Part shown: positions 23,592 to 31,409 of the stretch, one piece after another | How the letters are laid out: every line of letters begins with the position of its first letter | Numbering within the stretch: the first letter of the stretch is position 1 | Assembly (NCBI GenBank): GCA_029262055.1 | Contig: JAJDAD010000063.1 | Location: forward strand, 62,001-126,000 | Length of the DNA: 64,000 bases | Reading direction: 5' to 3' | Source of the DNA: Candidatus Zhuqueibacterota bacterium | Lineage (GTDB): Bacteria > Zhuqueibacterota > Zhuqueibacteria > Oceanimicrobiales > Oceanimicrobiaceae | Notes under the pieces: generated by a model | The model's input: only the letters and a program-made list of their open reading frames with translations | What the model was told of the DNA's origin: nothing | Database searches by the model: none | Made by a program: the position numbers and the translations under genes

Positions 23592-23600
23592 AAGTTGCAA
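23571..23600 (-). promoter_or_regulatory. Predicted promoter of the ars cluster
   Basis: On the minus strand, TTGCAA (23600-23595) and GATAAT (23576-23571) are separated by 18 bases. The -10 matches consensus at five of six positions, the -35 at four. The arsR ATG lies 35 bases downstream. Confidence 0.5.
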
Positions 23601-23798
23601 GGTGCAAGTTCTTTTTTTGAGATTGATGTTTAAAAGCGGCTTGTCAGTTCCAATCTACGGCGTTCGCCTTTGTTTGGAATATCCAGCCTGGATAATGCAT
23701 GAATCAGCGTATTGTGCACAAATCTAACAACGACAGTCATTCAGGGGGAATCTTTTTTGAACAGGTCCAGTAGCCTTCGACGGGCACGGATTTTATCC
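23592..23798. other. Intergenic region upstream of the ars cluster
   Basis: Together with the regulatory sites on either side this is part of a ~377-bp gene-free stretch between arsR and the YcaQ-like gene. Beyond the promoter, operator and terminator candidates listed separately I see no coding or structured element in it. Confidence 0.5.
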
Positions 23799-23818
23799 AA
23801 AAAAGATCCTTCCAGGAT
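23799..23818 (-). terminator. Possible terminator downstream of the YcaQ-like gene
   Basis: Read on the minus strand, ATCCT-GGA-AGGAT is followed by C and six T. The stem is only five base pairs, so strength is uncertain, but orientation fits the end of the YcaQ/YdjM-like unit about 100 bases upstream. Confidence 0.4.
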
Positions 23819-23913
23819 GACAAGAAAGGTAGTTCATGAATGGTGCAGGCTAGTCTGACTGAAACAGGGAAAGGTTTTCTTCGAAAGCCGGGTCTGAGCT
23901 GTGCTCGCTTGCT

Positions 23914-25125
23914 TTATGGCGTCAGGTTCTCCAGGCATTTCTTCAGCGGTTGCAACATGGAGCGCGGCTCGACATTCTCGAAGTGAATCTCCGAACAGCC
24001 GTTAAACTCGGCGAATTCCTGAATTTTCTTCGTCAGAGGTATCAAGGCCTTGCCATAGTCCTTGAAGCCGGCTTCGAACACGAGATTCCGGACCAAAAAT
24101 TTCCCACTCGCTCTTTCGGCTTTGGTGTCGATTCGTCCGATAAACTGCTCGCCCCACAAGACGGGCAGGCAGAAGTAGCCGTAAATTCGTTTCGGGGCCG
24201 GCACATAGCATTCTATCTGGTAGTCAAAATCGAACAGCTCCAGCGTGCGTTTCCGTTGGATGACCGCGTTGTCAAACGGCGAGAGAATGTGCACGTTCTT
24301 CATGATTCGGGTTTCAGAGAGGCGGTTCAGAATATCTTCAGTTGAGTAGTAGGGAGCGCGCAACCCTTCGATTTGCACGGCAACCACCTGTCTGGCGGCA
24401 ACCAGTTTCTTGAGCTCGTCGGCGAGGTCCTGCTTTAAACCTTTGCGCAAATAGCCGATTTCCGGTTCGGCGATGACACCATGTGCCTGCAGGGCGCGTT
24501 CGATGAGGTAACGGGAGTACTCGCCTGAGCTTGGTGGTGTCGTGTCGACGTGGGCCGGCAGCACGCGTTCGGTCAGATCATAGATTTTCTGGAAATTGTT
24601 GCGCCGGACAACCATGAGTTTGCCCTCCATAAAGAGCTGCTCAAGCGCAATTTTGGCAGGCTTCCACTGCCACCAGGGGCCGGATTTGTGGCCGGGCGGT
24701 GGTTTGAAGTCTTTGCTCATGGCCGGTCCCTCTAGCGTGATGTGGTCCAGTACTCGCCGCCTGACTTTTTCGTCCTTCGGAAACCACTGCATTTCACCCG
24801 TGGCAAAAGCACGCATTCTGGGTTGACAAAAGCGAAAATCGTCAATTGGGAGGTAGGCGGCGGCATGGCTCCAATATTCAAAAATCCGGCGGTCCTTTGC
24901 TTGCAACTTGTCCAGAGCCCCGGAAGAGTAGTTTTGACAGCGCGTCCAAAACGTGTGGTGGTGCGCCCGTTCGATCACAGAAATTGTGTCGATTTGCACA
25001 TAGCCAAGCTGCTCGACTGTTCTGCGGGCTCCGTCGTGACCGGTTCCAAACGGACGTGATTTGGCCAGACCCTGGCAGTTCAGCGCCAGCCGGCGGGCTT
25101 CCTTTTTAGAAATCGAGTTGGTCAT
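23914..25125 (-). CDS. YcaQ/AlkX-like winged-helix DNA glycosylase family protein
   Basis: The ATG at 25125 overlaps the stop of the upstream gene (ATGA), giving 403 residues, the usual size. The N-terminus has VQIDTISVIERAHHHTFWTR, containing the QxD motif near which the YcaQ (AlkX) catalytic residues lie. Winged-helix repeats follow. The family includes a glycosylase that unhooks DNA interstrand cross-links and removes N7-alkylpurines; related AlkZ enzymes protect azinomycin or other toxin producers. Residues PAYSxx-like EGLRAPYY and CYVPAPKRIYGYF fit the family body. The neighbour is a membrane protein of the YdjM type, which in E. coli is LexA-regulated, so a DNA-damage link is conceivable. 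Confidence 0.85.
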   Translation of the reverse strand: MTNSISKKEARRLALNCQGLAKSRPFGTGHDGARRTVEQLGYVQIDTISVIERAHHHTFWTRCQNYSSGALDKLQAKDRRIFEYWSHAAAYLPIDDFRFCQPRMRAFATGEMQWFPKDEKVRRRVLDHITLEGPAMSKDFKPPPGHKSGPWWQWKPAKIALEQLFMEGKLMVVRRNNFQKIYDLTERVLPAHVDTTPPSSGEYSRYLIERALQAHGVIAEPEIGYLRKGLKQDLADELKKLVAARQVVAVQIEGLRAPYYSTEDILNRLSETRIMKNVHILSPFDNAVIQRKRTLELFDFDYQIECYVPAPKRIYGYFCLPVLWGEQFIGRIDTKAERASGKFLVRNLVFEAGFKDYGKALIPLTKKIQEFAEFNGCSEIHFENVEPRSMLQPLKKCLENLTP

Positions 25126-25664
25126 AGTTTTTGCTTTTGCCGGTATATTTTCAGCACCAAGAGTAACATGAGACAGGGAATCCCGAGCCAGACGATTTCG
25201 CTCAAGATAACTTGTAGGCCCCACTGACTGAAAAAGCTCGCGATGCCAATGGGAGAGACTTGAATCGGTTGCCAGGGAAAGAAATAGCGCGCGTTTTCAA
25301 AAGGGGAGAAGAACGCCACGCCCAGGCCGCCGTTGGTTAAAGCGTCCAGAACTCCGTGCGAAGCCGTGCACAAGAAGAAGTAAATAAAAAGTAGAAACGA
25401 TCCAACGGTGTTTTCCTTTTCTCTTGAAGAAAAACCAACGGTGAAAAGCGCTCCCAAGATTGCGGCAAAAAAAAAGGAGTGTGTAAATCCGCGGTGACCC
25501 CAGAAGTGGCCGTAAGGGATGCCAAGGGCAAAGGCAACTACATCGACGTCGGGAAGAACTGCGCAAAAAATACCGGCCGCCCAAAATCTCGCGGGCTGGG
25601 TTTTACGAAAATGGATCTTGCCGATTGCGTAAGCGACGGCAGTGTGAGCAAAAAGAGATGCCAT
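25122..25664 (-). CDS. YdjM/DUF457-family membrane-bound metal-dependent hydrolase-like protein
   Basis: 180 residues, ATG at 25664. Four to five membrane helices are visible. Metal-ligand motifs characteristic of the family are LPDVD, WGHRGFTHS and ASHGVLDALTNGG. Homologues are inner-membrane proteins of uncertain activity, sometimes annotated as metal-dependent hydrolases; YdjM itself belongs to the E. coli SOS regulon. It is translationally coupled to the YcaQ-like gene downstream by a four-base overlap, so the two probably act together or are at least made together. Confidence 0.85.
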   Translation of the reverse strand: MASLFAHTAVAYAIGKIHFRKTQPARFWAAGIFCAVLPDVDVVAFALGIPYGHFWGHRGFTHSFFFAAILGALFTVGFSSREKENTVGSFLLFIYFFLCTASHGVLDALTNGGLGVAFFSPFENARYFFPWQPIQVSPIGIASFFSQWGLQVILSEIVWLGIPCLMLLLVLKIYRQKQKL

Positions 25665-25787
25665 AGTTGATCAGAGGCAAGCAGCATGACGCCACCTACA
25701 GAGAAATCCTTCCAGCGTTGATTCTTGACGAGCATTCGACATTTCTTTCCGGCGAGTCGATTGGCGCCGTTGCCGTGCTAATGGGCG

Positions 25788-26537
25788 CTACAGGTTCTCG
25801 TGCAACCACTTTATAATGTCACTCTCAACCTCGGGCGCATCCTCGAAAATGCCTACTCCGTGAGCTTCTGACTTGTCGATGATTTTGACTTGTCGCGGTT
25901 CGCCTGTTTGGTCGTAAAGCTCTTTTGCCCAACCGGCCCGGGCGCCGTTCGATTCAAGGGACGAAATCAGAAAGACCGACCTCATTGCAAGGTTGTCGTG
26001 ACCTTTGACGCCGGCCAGGTTGTAGACTGCGCTCGTTTTTCCCGAAATCGCCACCGCGGTCTTGACTCCATAGTCTGGTACGCCGGCGGCCACACAGGCG
26101 AGGTTTGCACCGATCGATGAGCCGACAATCGCGATTCGTTTGTTGTCCACAAAATCGAGTGACCTCAGTTTCCTGAGCACGGCCTGTAAGTCGAGGGGCG
26201 CCTGGCCGGGATCGTTAAACAAAGCATAAATGCTCTTAACGCTATCCGACTTGCCGTGACCGCGTACGTCGTATGCCAGAGTGACGTAGTTCTGTGCGAG
26301 CAGTTTGCGGGAGAAGCTGTTCCATTCGGTCCTGTCCGATCCCCCCTGGTGGATGAGAACCACTGCCGGCAGTCTCTTCGCCTCTGAGCCGGGCCGGGAC
26401 AGGGTTGCACTGATTTTGAATCCATCTGCCGTGTTTATGACAAGTTCGGATTTCTCGACCCCGGCCGGGAGCGAATGAACGCTGAATGCGGACAAAAGGA
26501 ATGCTACGTAGAAGCGGAATGTGTGGTTGATTTTCAT
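25788..26537 (-). CDS. Secreted alpha/beta hydrolase (dienelactone-hydrolase/peptidase S9-like)
   Basis: 249 residues with an N-terminal signal peptide (hydrophobic FYVAFLLSAFSVHS). The alpha/beta-hydrolase elements are the oxyanion HQGGSDRTEW, YDVRGHGKS, the nucleophile elbow GSSIGANLA (Ser of GxSxG) and a late SEAHG that supplies the catalytic His; the acidic residue is probably the Asp in IIDKSEAHG region or nearby. It likely acts in the periplasm on an ester or small peptide. Substrate is not determinable. It stands alone, 20 bases downstream of the GNAT gene in the same direction. Confidence 0.82.
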   Translation of the reverse strand: MKINHTFRFYVAFLLSAFSVHSLPAGVEKSELVINTADGFKISATLSRPGSEAKRLPAVVLIHQGGSDRTEWNSFSRKLLAQNYVTLAYDVRGHGKSDSVKSIYALFNDPGQAPLDLQAVLRKLRSLDFVDNKRIAIVGSSIGANLACVAAGVPDYGVKTAVAISGKTSAVYNLAGVKGHDNLAMRSVFLISSLESNGARAGWAKELYDQTGEPRQVKIIDKSEAHGVGIFEDAPEVESDIIKWLHENL

Positions 26538-26557
26538 TTTGCCCCCATTTTATTTGC

Positions 26558-27220
26558 TTACCTGATAATCGCGAAGATTACTTCGTCGGTATATGTCTTG
26601 TTTTTGTACACTGCTTTTTCATGCCTGGCTTCCTGAGAAAACCCAGCCTTTTCCAGAACCCGCATTGAAGCTTTGTTCCAGCCGAACACCGGAGCATAGA
26701 TACGGCAAAGATCGTGATTCCTGAAGCTATGCTCAGTCAGGGCCTGCACTGCTGCGGTCATGATGCCCCGGCCCCAAAATGGCTCACCCAACCAGTAACC
26801 GATCTCAGCACTATTACAATAAACATCCTGATTGAAGACCAGGCTAATCGCACCGACAGCCTCACCTGCAACCTCAATGGCAAGGTGCAGCGCCGCCTCA
26901 TCAGAGGTCGCTATCTGAATCCACTCCTCTGCGTCTTGGAGAGTATATGGATGTGGGAACAGGTCGCGCAGGTTCATCCAGATCTTTTTGTTGTTAGCAA
27001 GTTCGGCCAGTGAGGTTGGGTCGTCCTGGTGCCAGGACCGGAGACGAAAAGCCGCGCCTTGAATCAAAATTTCACGCAGGGTGTCGGATTTCAAAGTTTG
27101 GATTTTCCGAAGGCGTTTTGATAAACATCTTGAGGGTGAGAGCACATTAGTGACCAGTTCGACCGGCTGCAGTTGACTACGCCGAGGGTTGAATGTAACC
27201 CGTTTTGTTCGGTTTGTCAA
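26558..27220 (-). CDS. GNAT acetyltransferase, RimJ/RimL-like
   Basis: The conserved part begins about residue 45 (GAAFRLRSWHQDD) and runs to the stop. It includes AEIGYWLGEPFWGRGIMTAAV, NKASMRVLEKAGF and the C-terminal strand typical of ribosomal-protein-type N-acetyltransferases. The start is unclear: the longest frame begins with a TTG at 27220 and has no internal ATG before the domain; a GTG or TTG nearer to 27093 would give the usual ~178 residues. The ~40 extra residues show no domain. The acceptor is unknown. Confidence 0.75.
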   Translation of the reverse strand: MTNRTKRVTFNPRRSQLQPVELVTNVLSPSRCLSKRLRKIQTLKSDTLREILIQGAAFRLRSWHQDDPTSLAELANNKKIWMNLRDLFPHPYTLQDAEEWIQIATSDEAALHLAIEVAGEAVGAISLVFNQDVYCNSAEIGYWLGEPFWGRGIMTAAVQALTEHSFRNHDLCRIYAPVFGWNKASMRVLEKAGFSQEARHEKAVYKNKTYTDEVIFAIIR

Positions 27221-27452
27221 GTGTGGGAGTCGTTTTGAGAATTGGTAGGCTCGCAGGTTGGAACAAATACTACTAATGCCTTCAACCCTGAAGAAACAAC
27301 TACGCAGATCGTATCGGGTCGACGGGAATTTTTCGGAAATGGTCCAGGCTTGCGCTGCCCAGAATCAGAGTGATACCGCGCAGAACTTAGCCGATTACCA
27401 TTGAGTATTTTTTTGAGGCTTTCCACATTGCCAAACTTCGGGAGTGCGATGC

Positions 27453-27944
27453 CTACTTTGAAATTTCCACCCTGGCGATCTCGCGCAAGCTGCGCACGTA
27501 GATACGACCGTCCGCGAAGCTGGGGGGCGTCGCATTACGACCACCGGTGATTTGCAGAGCGGTTTTCTCTCTAAAACCGTCCGGGCTGGCTGCCGCAACA
27601 AACAGTTTCCCGCCACTATTCAGGACAACCAGGTGATCGTCAACCAAAATTAAGGACGCGTCGCCCGTTGTCCTCGACTTCCAAATGGACCTGCCCGTTT
27701 CCGGATTGATGCAGGTGAGGAACGCGCCACTGAATCCGTAGATGTAACCCGCGTGATAAACCGGCTCGCTGAAGTTTCCACGTAAATCCCGGCTTTGCCA
27801 AAGTGCCTCGACCTGATATTTTTCACCCAACCTGGAGATATGTAGTAGTTCACTTCGGTCAAAACCGGGCACCAGTAGTTTTGCAGGCTCAATGAGAAAC
27901 GGCGTTGGATGTGTTTGTTGCCCCAGGTTCAAGTTGTCAGAATT
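27453..27944 (-). pseudogene. Remnant of a PQQ-type beta-propeller gene
   Basis: About 160 residues of a PQQ-like propeller are readable (LWQSRDLRGNFSEPVYHAGYIYGFSG, NPETGRSIWKSRT, GRIYVRSL), enough for roughly three blades. The reading frame has an in-frame stop four codons above the only candidate start (a TTG at 27932). No ribosome site and no upstream blades in other frames were recognised. A complete propeller of this sort needs 350-400 residues and a signal peptide. I therefore call it a 5'-truncated gene rather than a functional one. It could still be expressed as a fragment. Confidence 0.55.
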
Positions 27945-28082
27945 CTATTTGTCAGGTTACACAGAGATTCCCGATAGGTTGCCATTGCATCCGGTGGCTG
28001 TTCCACTCATTGCTGGCTTGCCGATAGAACTCGCCGGGTTTAGTGCATGATTGAGATGCAAGTTTAACCGTAAATCCAGGAA

Positions 28083-29636
28083 CTACTTGGAATAAAGCTC
28101 CTTGCTGACAGGCTCGAATTCATCACCGTACCGCCATTGCGGAGCGGCAGGCATGTCCGCAATTAATCGGGCTGAGTAGGCAAATGCTTTGGAAAATTTC
28201 AGCAGATAGTTAAAGTCAAAGTCTGCACCGACTTCGTCTTGTGGCTGGTGATAGTATTTTTGTAGCTCAGGACCAAATGTGCGGAAACCGGGACTGAATG
28301 TAGGCGCAGGTATCCCTTTTCGTGCAAAATTTATGTTGTCGGATCGGCTGAACAGGTTCATGTGCGGCACGGGATCGGAAATAGCATCCAGGCCGAAGGC
28401 CGCCGCACCGCGACTAATTTCCTGTTTCGCTCCTGTGCGGTCCAATCCGACTACTGAGACGATGCTTGTGTCTGTAAAACCGGCGCCGTCCGTGTTGAGG
28501 ACAAAAATCGTCTTATTTAGAGGGACTAACGGATTTTCGGTATAGTATTTACTTCCCAATAAGCCCATTTCTTCAGCAGTGGTGGCAAGACAAATCACCG
28601 ACCTGGCAGGCCGCGCCGAACTCAACGTTTTGGCGGCGCTCAGGAGTGCCACCACCCCCATCCCGTTGTCCCGGGCACCATTATTGATATTGTCTTCGTC
28701 CGCTGGGCCGTGATTCGTGCCGATGTGGTCGAAATGAGCCATCAGAACTACATAACTCTCTTTCAAGTCTGCATGCCCACCCTCGATGAGGCCGACTACG
28801 TTGGGGCTGGTAATAGTCTCAGTCATTTGCTCTTGTATGAAGAGGCCTGTAGAATTCGATTGGTTGATCTTCCCATCATATTTTCCACCGCTGTTGTTGA
28901 TGAGTAAGTGTGGAACCGTAGGCTCATCAGGTTCGTTTTCAGCGGCGGTGGCTACTGTATGTCGGGGGCGTTGCAGGAATGCGGCCAGGCGTTCCCAGGG
29001 CACTTGTCCATCGTATAACTCGACCAGTGCCAGGGCACCTTTCTTCCTCGCCAGTGCCAGTTTTTCATTCCCGGCCTGCAGACCGGCGCGTAGATCCTGG
29101 CCCTCGTGAGTCCCAAAGTTTGCCACTACCACCTTTCCCCGGGCATCGAGCTGCGCATAGTCATTGCCGGCACTGGACGTGTCGTCTATTCCAAACTCTA
29201 CTTGCAGGAGTTGTGCGTCAGCGTTTAGCGGCGTGGCATTGAGGACGATTAGGTCACCACCGTATCGAAGCGTGTCCCCCGAAATAGTCATCCAGTTCTG
29301 CTGCGATTGCGATGATACGCGCAGAGGAACCGACTGAAAATAATCCGAGATCCCCGGAACGTTTCTTAGACCGTAAGCACGAAAGTGCTCAGCGATAAAC
29401 CGGGCCGCTGCTTCATTGCCTGGCTCACCGGATTTTCTGCCTTGCAGGTCATCAGAGGCCAGGAAACGCAGGTTCTCAGAAACCTCCGTCAGGCTTAGGT
29501 TTGATTCCGGATACTCGTCCGCCGATTGCCGGGCTGCCAGAGGGCTTGGGATGGCCGCACACAATTGGGTGACGAGGACCAAAAGTGTCGGCAGGTAACG
29601 AATCAGTTTTTTGCTGAGCTGGTCTTCTTTAATCAC
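28083..29636 (-). CDS. Secreted M28-family aminopeptidase with PA-like insert
   Basis: 517 residues, GTG start at 29636 preceded by GGGGA. A signal peptide ends near PLAARQ. Peptidase M28 zinc ligands are apparent: MAHFDHIG (His), GARDNGMGV (Asp), TTAEEMGLLGS (catalytic Glu pair), LNTDGAG (Asp) and the final YHQPQDE (His). Residues ~130-290 between the N-terminal helix region and the catalytic domain fit a protease-associated insert. These enzymes are extracytoplasmic co-catalytic zinc peptidases releasing N-terminal residues. It diverges from the surface-protein gene at 29863; the 226-bp gap between them holds a palindrome and promoter. Confidence 0.9.
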   Translation of the reverse strand: MIKEDQLSKKLIRYLPTLLVLVTQLCAAIPSPLAARQSADEYPESNLSLTEVSENLRFLASDDLQGRKSGEPGNEAAARFIAEHFRAYGLRNVPGISDYFQSVPLRVSSQSQQNWMTISGDTLRYGGDLIVLNATPLNADAQLLQVEFGIDDTSSAGNDYAQLDARGKVVVANFGTHEGQDLRAGLQAGNEKLALARKKGALALVELYDGQVPWERLAAFLQRPRHTVATAAENEPDEPTVPHLLINNSGGKYDGKINQSNSTGLFIQEQMTETITSPNVVGLIEGGHADLKESYVVLMAHFDHIGTNHGPADEDNINNGARDNGMGVVALLSAAKTLSSARPARSVICLATTAEEMGLLGSKYYTENPLVPLNKTIFVLNTDGAGFTDTSIVSVVGLDRTGAKQEISRGAAAFGLDAISDPVPHMNLFSRSDNINFARKGIPAPTFSPGFRTFGPELQKYYHQPQDEVGADFDFNYLLKFSKAFAYSARLIADMPAAPQWRYGDEFEPVSKELYSK

Positions 29637-29770
29637 TTTCAGTTCCCCGTAATAAATTTGTAGAAGTTCCGGATTTTATGTAGAAGAAACTGAAAATGGG
29701 AATACTCAAATACATAATCAATCAAAACAAAGGGCAAAGGCTGCTTTGGTGCGGGACACACGGAAAGGAA

Positions 29771-29784
29771 AATTGTTAACAATT
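29771..29784. promoter_or_regulatory. Perfect 14-bp palindrome, operator candidate
   Basis: AATTGTTAACAATT is its own reverse complement. It ends five bases before a TTGACA -35 element, in the divergent gap between the M28 peptidase and the glycan locus. It could be the operator of the ROK regulator encoded at 40077 or of another sugar regulator. Confidence 0.5.
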
Positions 29785-29788
29785 ATTC

Positions 29789-29816
29789 TTGACATTGGTT
29801 GCAGAAAGGTTATTTT
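29789..29816 (+). promoter_or_regulatory. Predicted promoter of the glycan locus
   Basis: Consensus TTGACA (29789-29794) is followed after 16 bases by TATTTT (29811-29816). The TATTTTAG stretch also resembles the TAnnTTTG element of Bacteroidetes promoters. The gene at 29863 has a consensus AGGAGG ribosome site at 29853-29858. Confidence 0.5.
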
Positions 29817-29862
29817 AGGCAAAGCATAGTTTGTTTAGTGAATAAATAAACCAGGAGGCGTC

Positions 29863-31365
29863 ATGCGGAAAACGAAGATAATCGGTGTTCTGACCATGTT
29901 TGTTTCGCTTTTCGTGATCTCGGTAGCCGGGGCCAATGCGCAACAACCCGATGCACCGACAGGCATTGCAGTTGCAGTTGATTCGCTGACGCGCAATCTT
30001 GTGACATGGATTGACGAAGCATCCGCGAGTGGAGAGACATATAATGTCTATGTCAGCGAATCGCCAATTGTAGACATTGCAGCAACGGGCGTCACAAAGG
30101 TAGGCCGCGATGTTGCTGAGGGTGATCAGAGCTTTTTGCATGTTCTTTACACCGCACAAACTTCTGGTCCTGTTAGTTATTATTATGCAGTGACCTCGGT
30201 TTCCGCCTTGAGGGAAGAAAACGTAGCGATCTCGCCCGGCAGTAATGCAACCACGAACGCGACCGAAAACGATGCTATTGCGACGGGCATGATTGCTCTT
30301 ATTTCGACGCCGGTTGTAATCGATGGTGACATTGGAGAGTTTACCTCGCAGACCATTCCTTTTTTGATGGATGATGCGCACGGCTGGGTCGAGGGAGATG
30401 TGACCGATGATGCCGATCTTAGCGCCAAAGCTTACGTGATGGTGGATTCCGACAATCTCTACTTTGCGGGGGACATTACGGACGAGTCCCTGGTGCAGAA
30501 CTTCAGCGGTTTTGGTACCTGGAATGGGGATTCATTTGAACTTCATGTCGGCCTATACCCTCTGCCGGCGAAACTTGATCACAATCAACGGTTTAAGCGG
30601 GCATCTGAGCCGGACTATCAGTTTCGCCTAAGTCCTAATGAGGAGACCTGGATGCACGTACCCTTTCCCGGGCGTGGAGATAACCAATCTCCAAGTCATG
30701 TGGTAGATTACGTTGAGATTGCGGTTGCGCCCAGAGATGGTGGCTATTTTCTGGAGTCACGTATTCCGCTGCAGGGATTGCTTGACGACCCGATTATGCA
30801 AGGCCATCCCGCCGGGCAGGATAGTCTATTTGTTCCGGAGTTGGGAATGGTTCTGCCTATCGATTTTACTTTGAGTGATGGCGATACAGAGGCCTACGAC
30901 GGGCATCGCTACTATTTTTGGGAAGGTCCTGATATCCCCCGACCATTCCAAAGTCCTCTGGTTTGGTCGCAGGCGGTTATTGCGGAGCCACAGATCGCAA
31001 CATCAGTCAATTCCCCGGAAGGGAGGAGAATAACCATTCCTGATAACTTTGCTCTAGGGGCGAATTTCCCGAATCCGTTTGTAACCGCGGTTTCGTCTTC
31101 GGCAATAAATGCTCCACGTGCCTCTTCGGGTCAGACAACCATCCGGTATTCCTTGTCCCAGCCGGAAAGTGTCTCCCTCAAAGTTTTCGATATTCTGGGC
31201 CGTGAAGTTGTGACTTTGGTGCAGGGCAGGTTTCAGGCTGGTGAACATTCCATTAGTTGGAACGGTCGGGATCGTGTACAGAATCTTGTGGCGCCTGGCA
31301 TGTATTTCTATCGACTGCAAGTAAGCGGAAATGTCAAAACTCGCAAAATGTTGTTGCTCCGTTAA
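29863..31365 (+). CDS. Secreted CBM9-like protein with FN3-like front and FlgD/T9SS-type C-terminal module
   Basis: 500 residues. A signal peptide ends at GANAQQ. A fibronectin-III-like segment (~30-120) is followed by a CBM9-like domain (~145-370; VIDGDIGEF at its start, AYVMVDSDNLYFAGDITDE, and a long polar body ending in YYFWEG). CBM9 modules bind the ends of beta-glycans, and stand-alone versions are common on FCB surfaces. The C-terminal ~90 residues are a FlgD-Ig/T9SS-type tail ending KMLLLR. The NPFNP loop of this tail is replaced by NPFVTAVSSSAINAP, an insertion not seen in its relatives in the window. First gene of the locus, behind its own promoter. Confidence 0.82.
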   Translation: MRKTKIIGVLTMFVSLFVISVAGANAQQPDAPTGIAVAVDSLTRNLVTWIDEASASGETYNVYVSESPIVDIAATGVTKVGRDVAEGDQSFLHVLYTAQTSGPVSYYYAVTSVSALREENVAISPGSNATTNATENDAIATGMIALISTPVVIDGDIGEFTSQTIPFLMDDAHGWVEGDVTDDADLSAKAYVMVDSDNLYFAGDITDESLVQNFSGFGTWNGDSFELHVGLYPLPAKLDHNQRFKRASEPDYQFRLSPNEETWMHVPFPGRGDNQSPSHVVDYVEIAVAPRDGGYFLESRIPLQGLLDDPIMQGHPAGQDSLFVPELGMVLPIDFTLSDGDTEAYDGHRYYFWEGPDIPRPFQSPLVWSQAVIAEPQIATSVNSPEGRRITIPDNFALGANFPNPFVTAVSSSAINAPRASSGQTTIRYSLSQPESVSLKVFDILGREVVTLVQGRFQAGEHSISWNGRDRVQNLVAPGMYFYRLQVSGNVKTRKMLLLR

Positions 31366-31409
31366 CCTGATAAGGTTCATCTGAATGTGGTTTGACAAAA
31401 CAAGTCACT

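Noticed and set aside
27217-27426. Possible small minus-strand gene upstream of the GNAT gene
   Set aside because: Low-complexity charged sequence with no domain, no ribosome site and no neighbour support.
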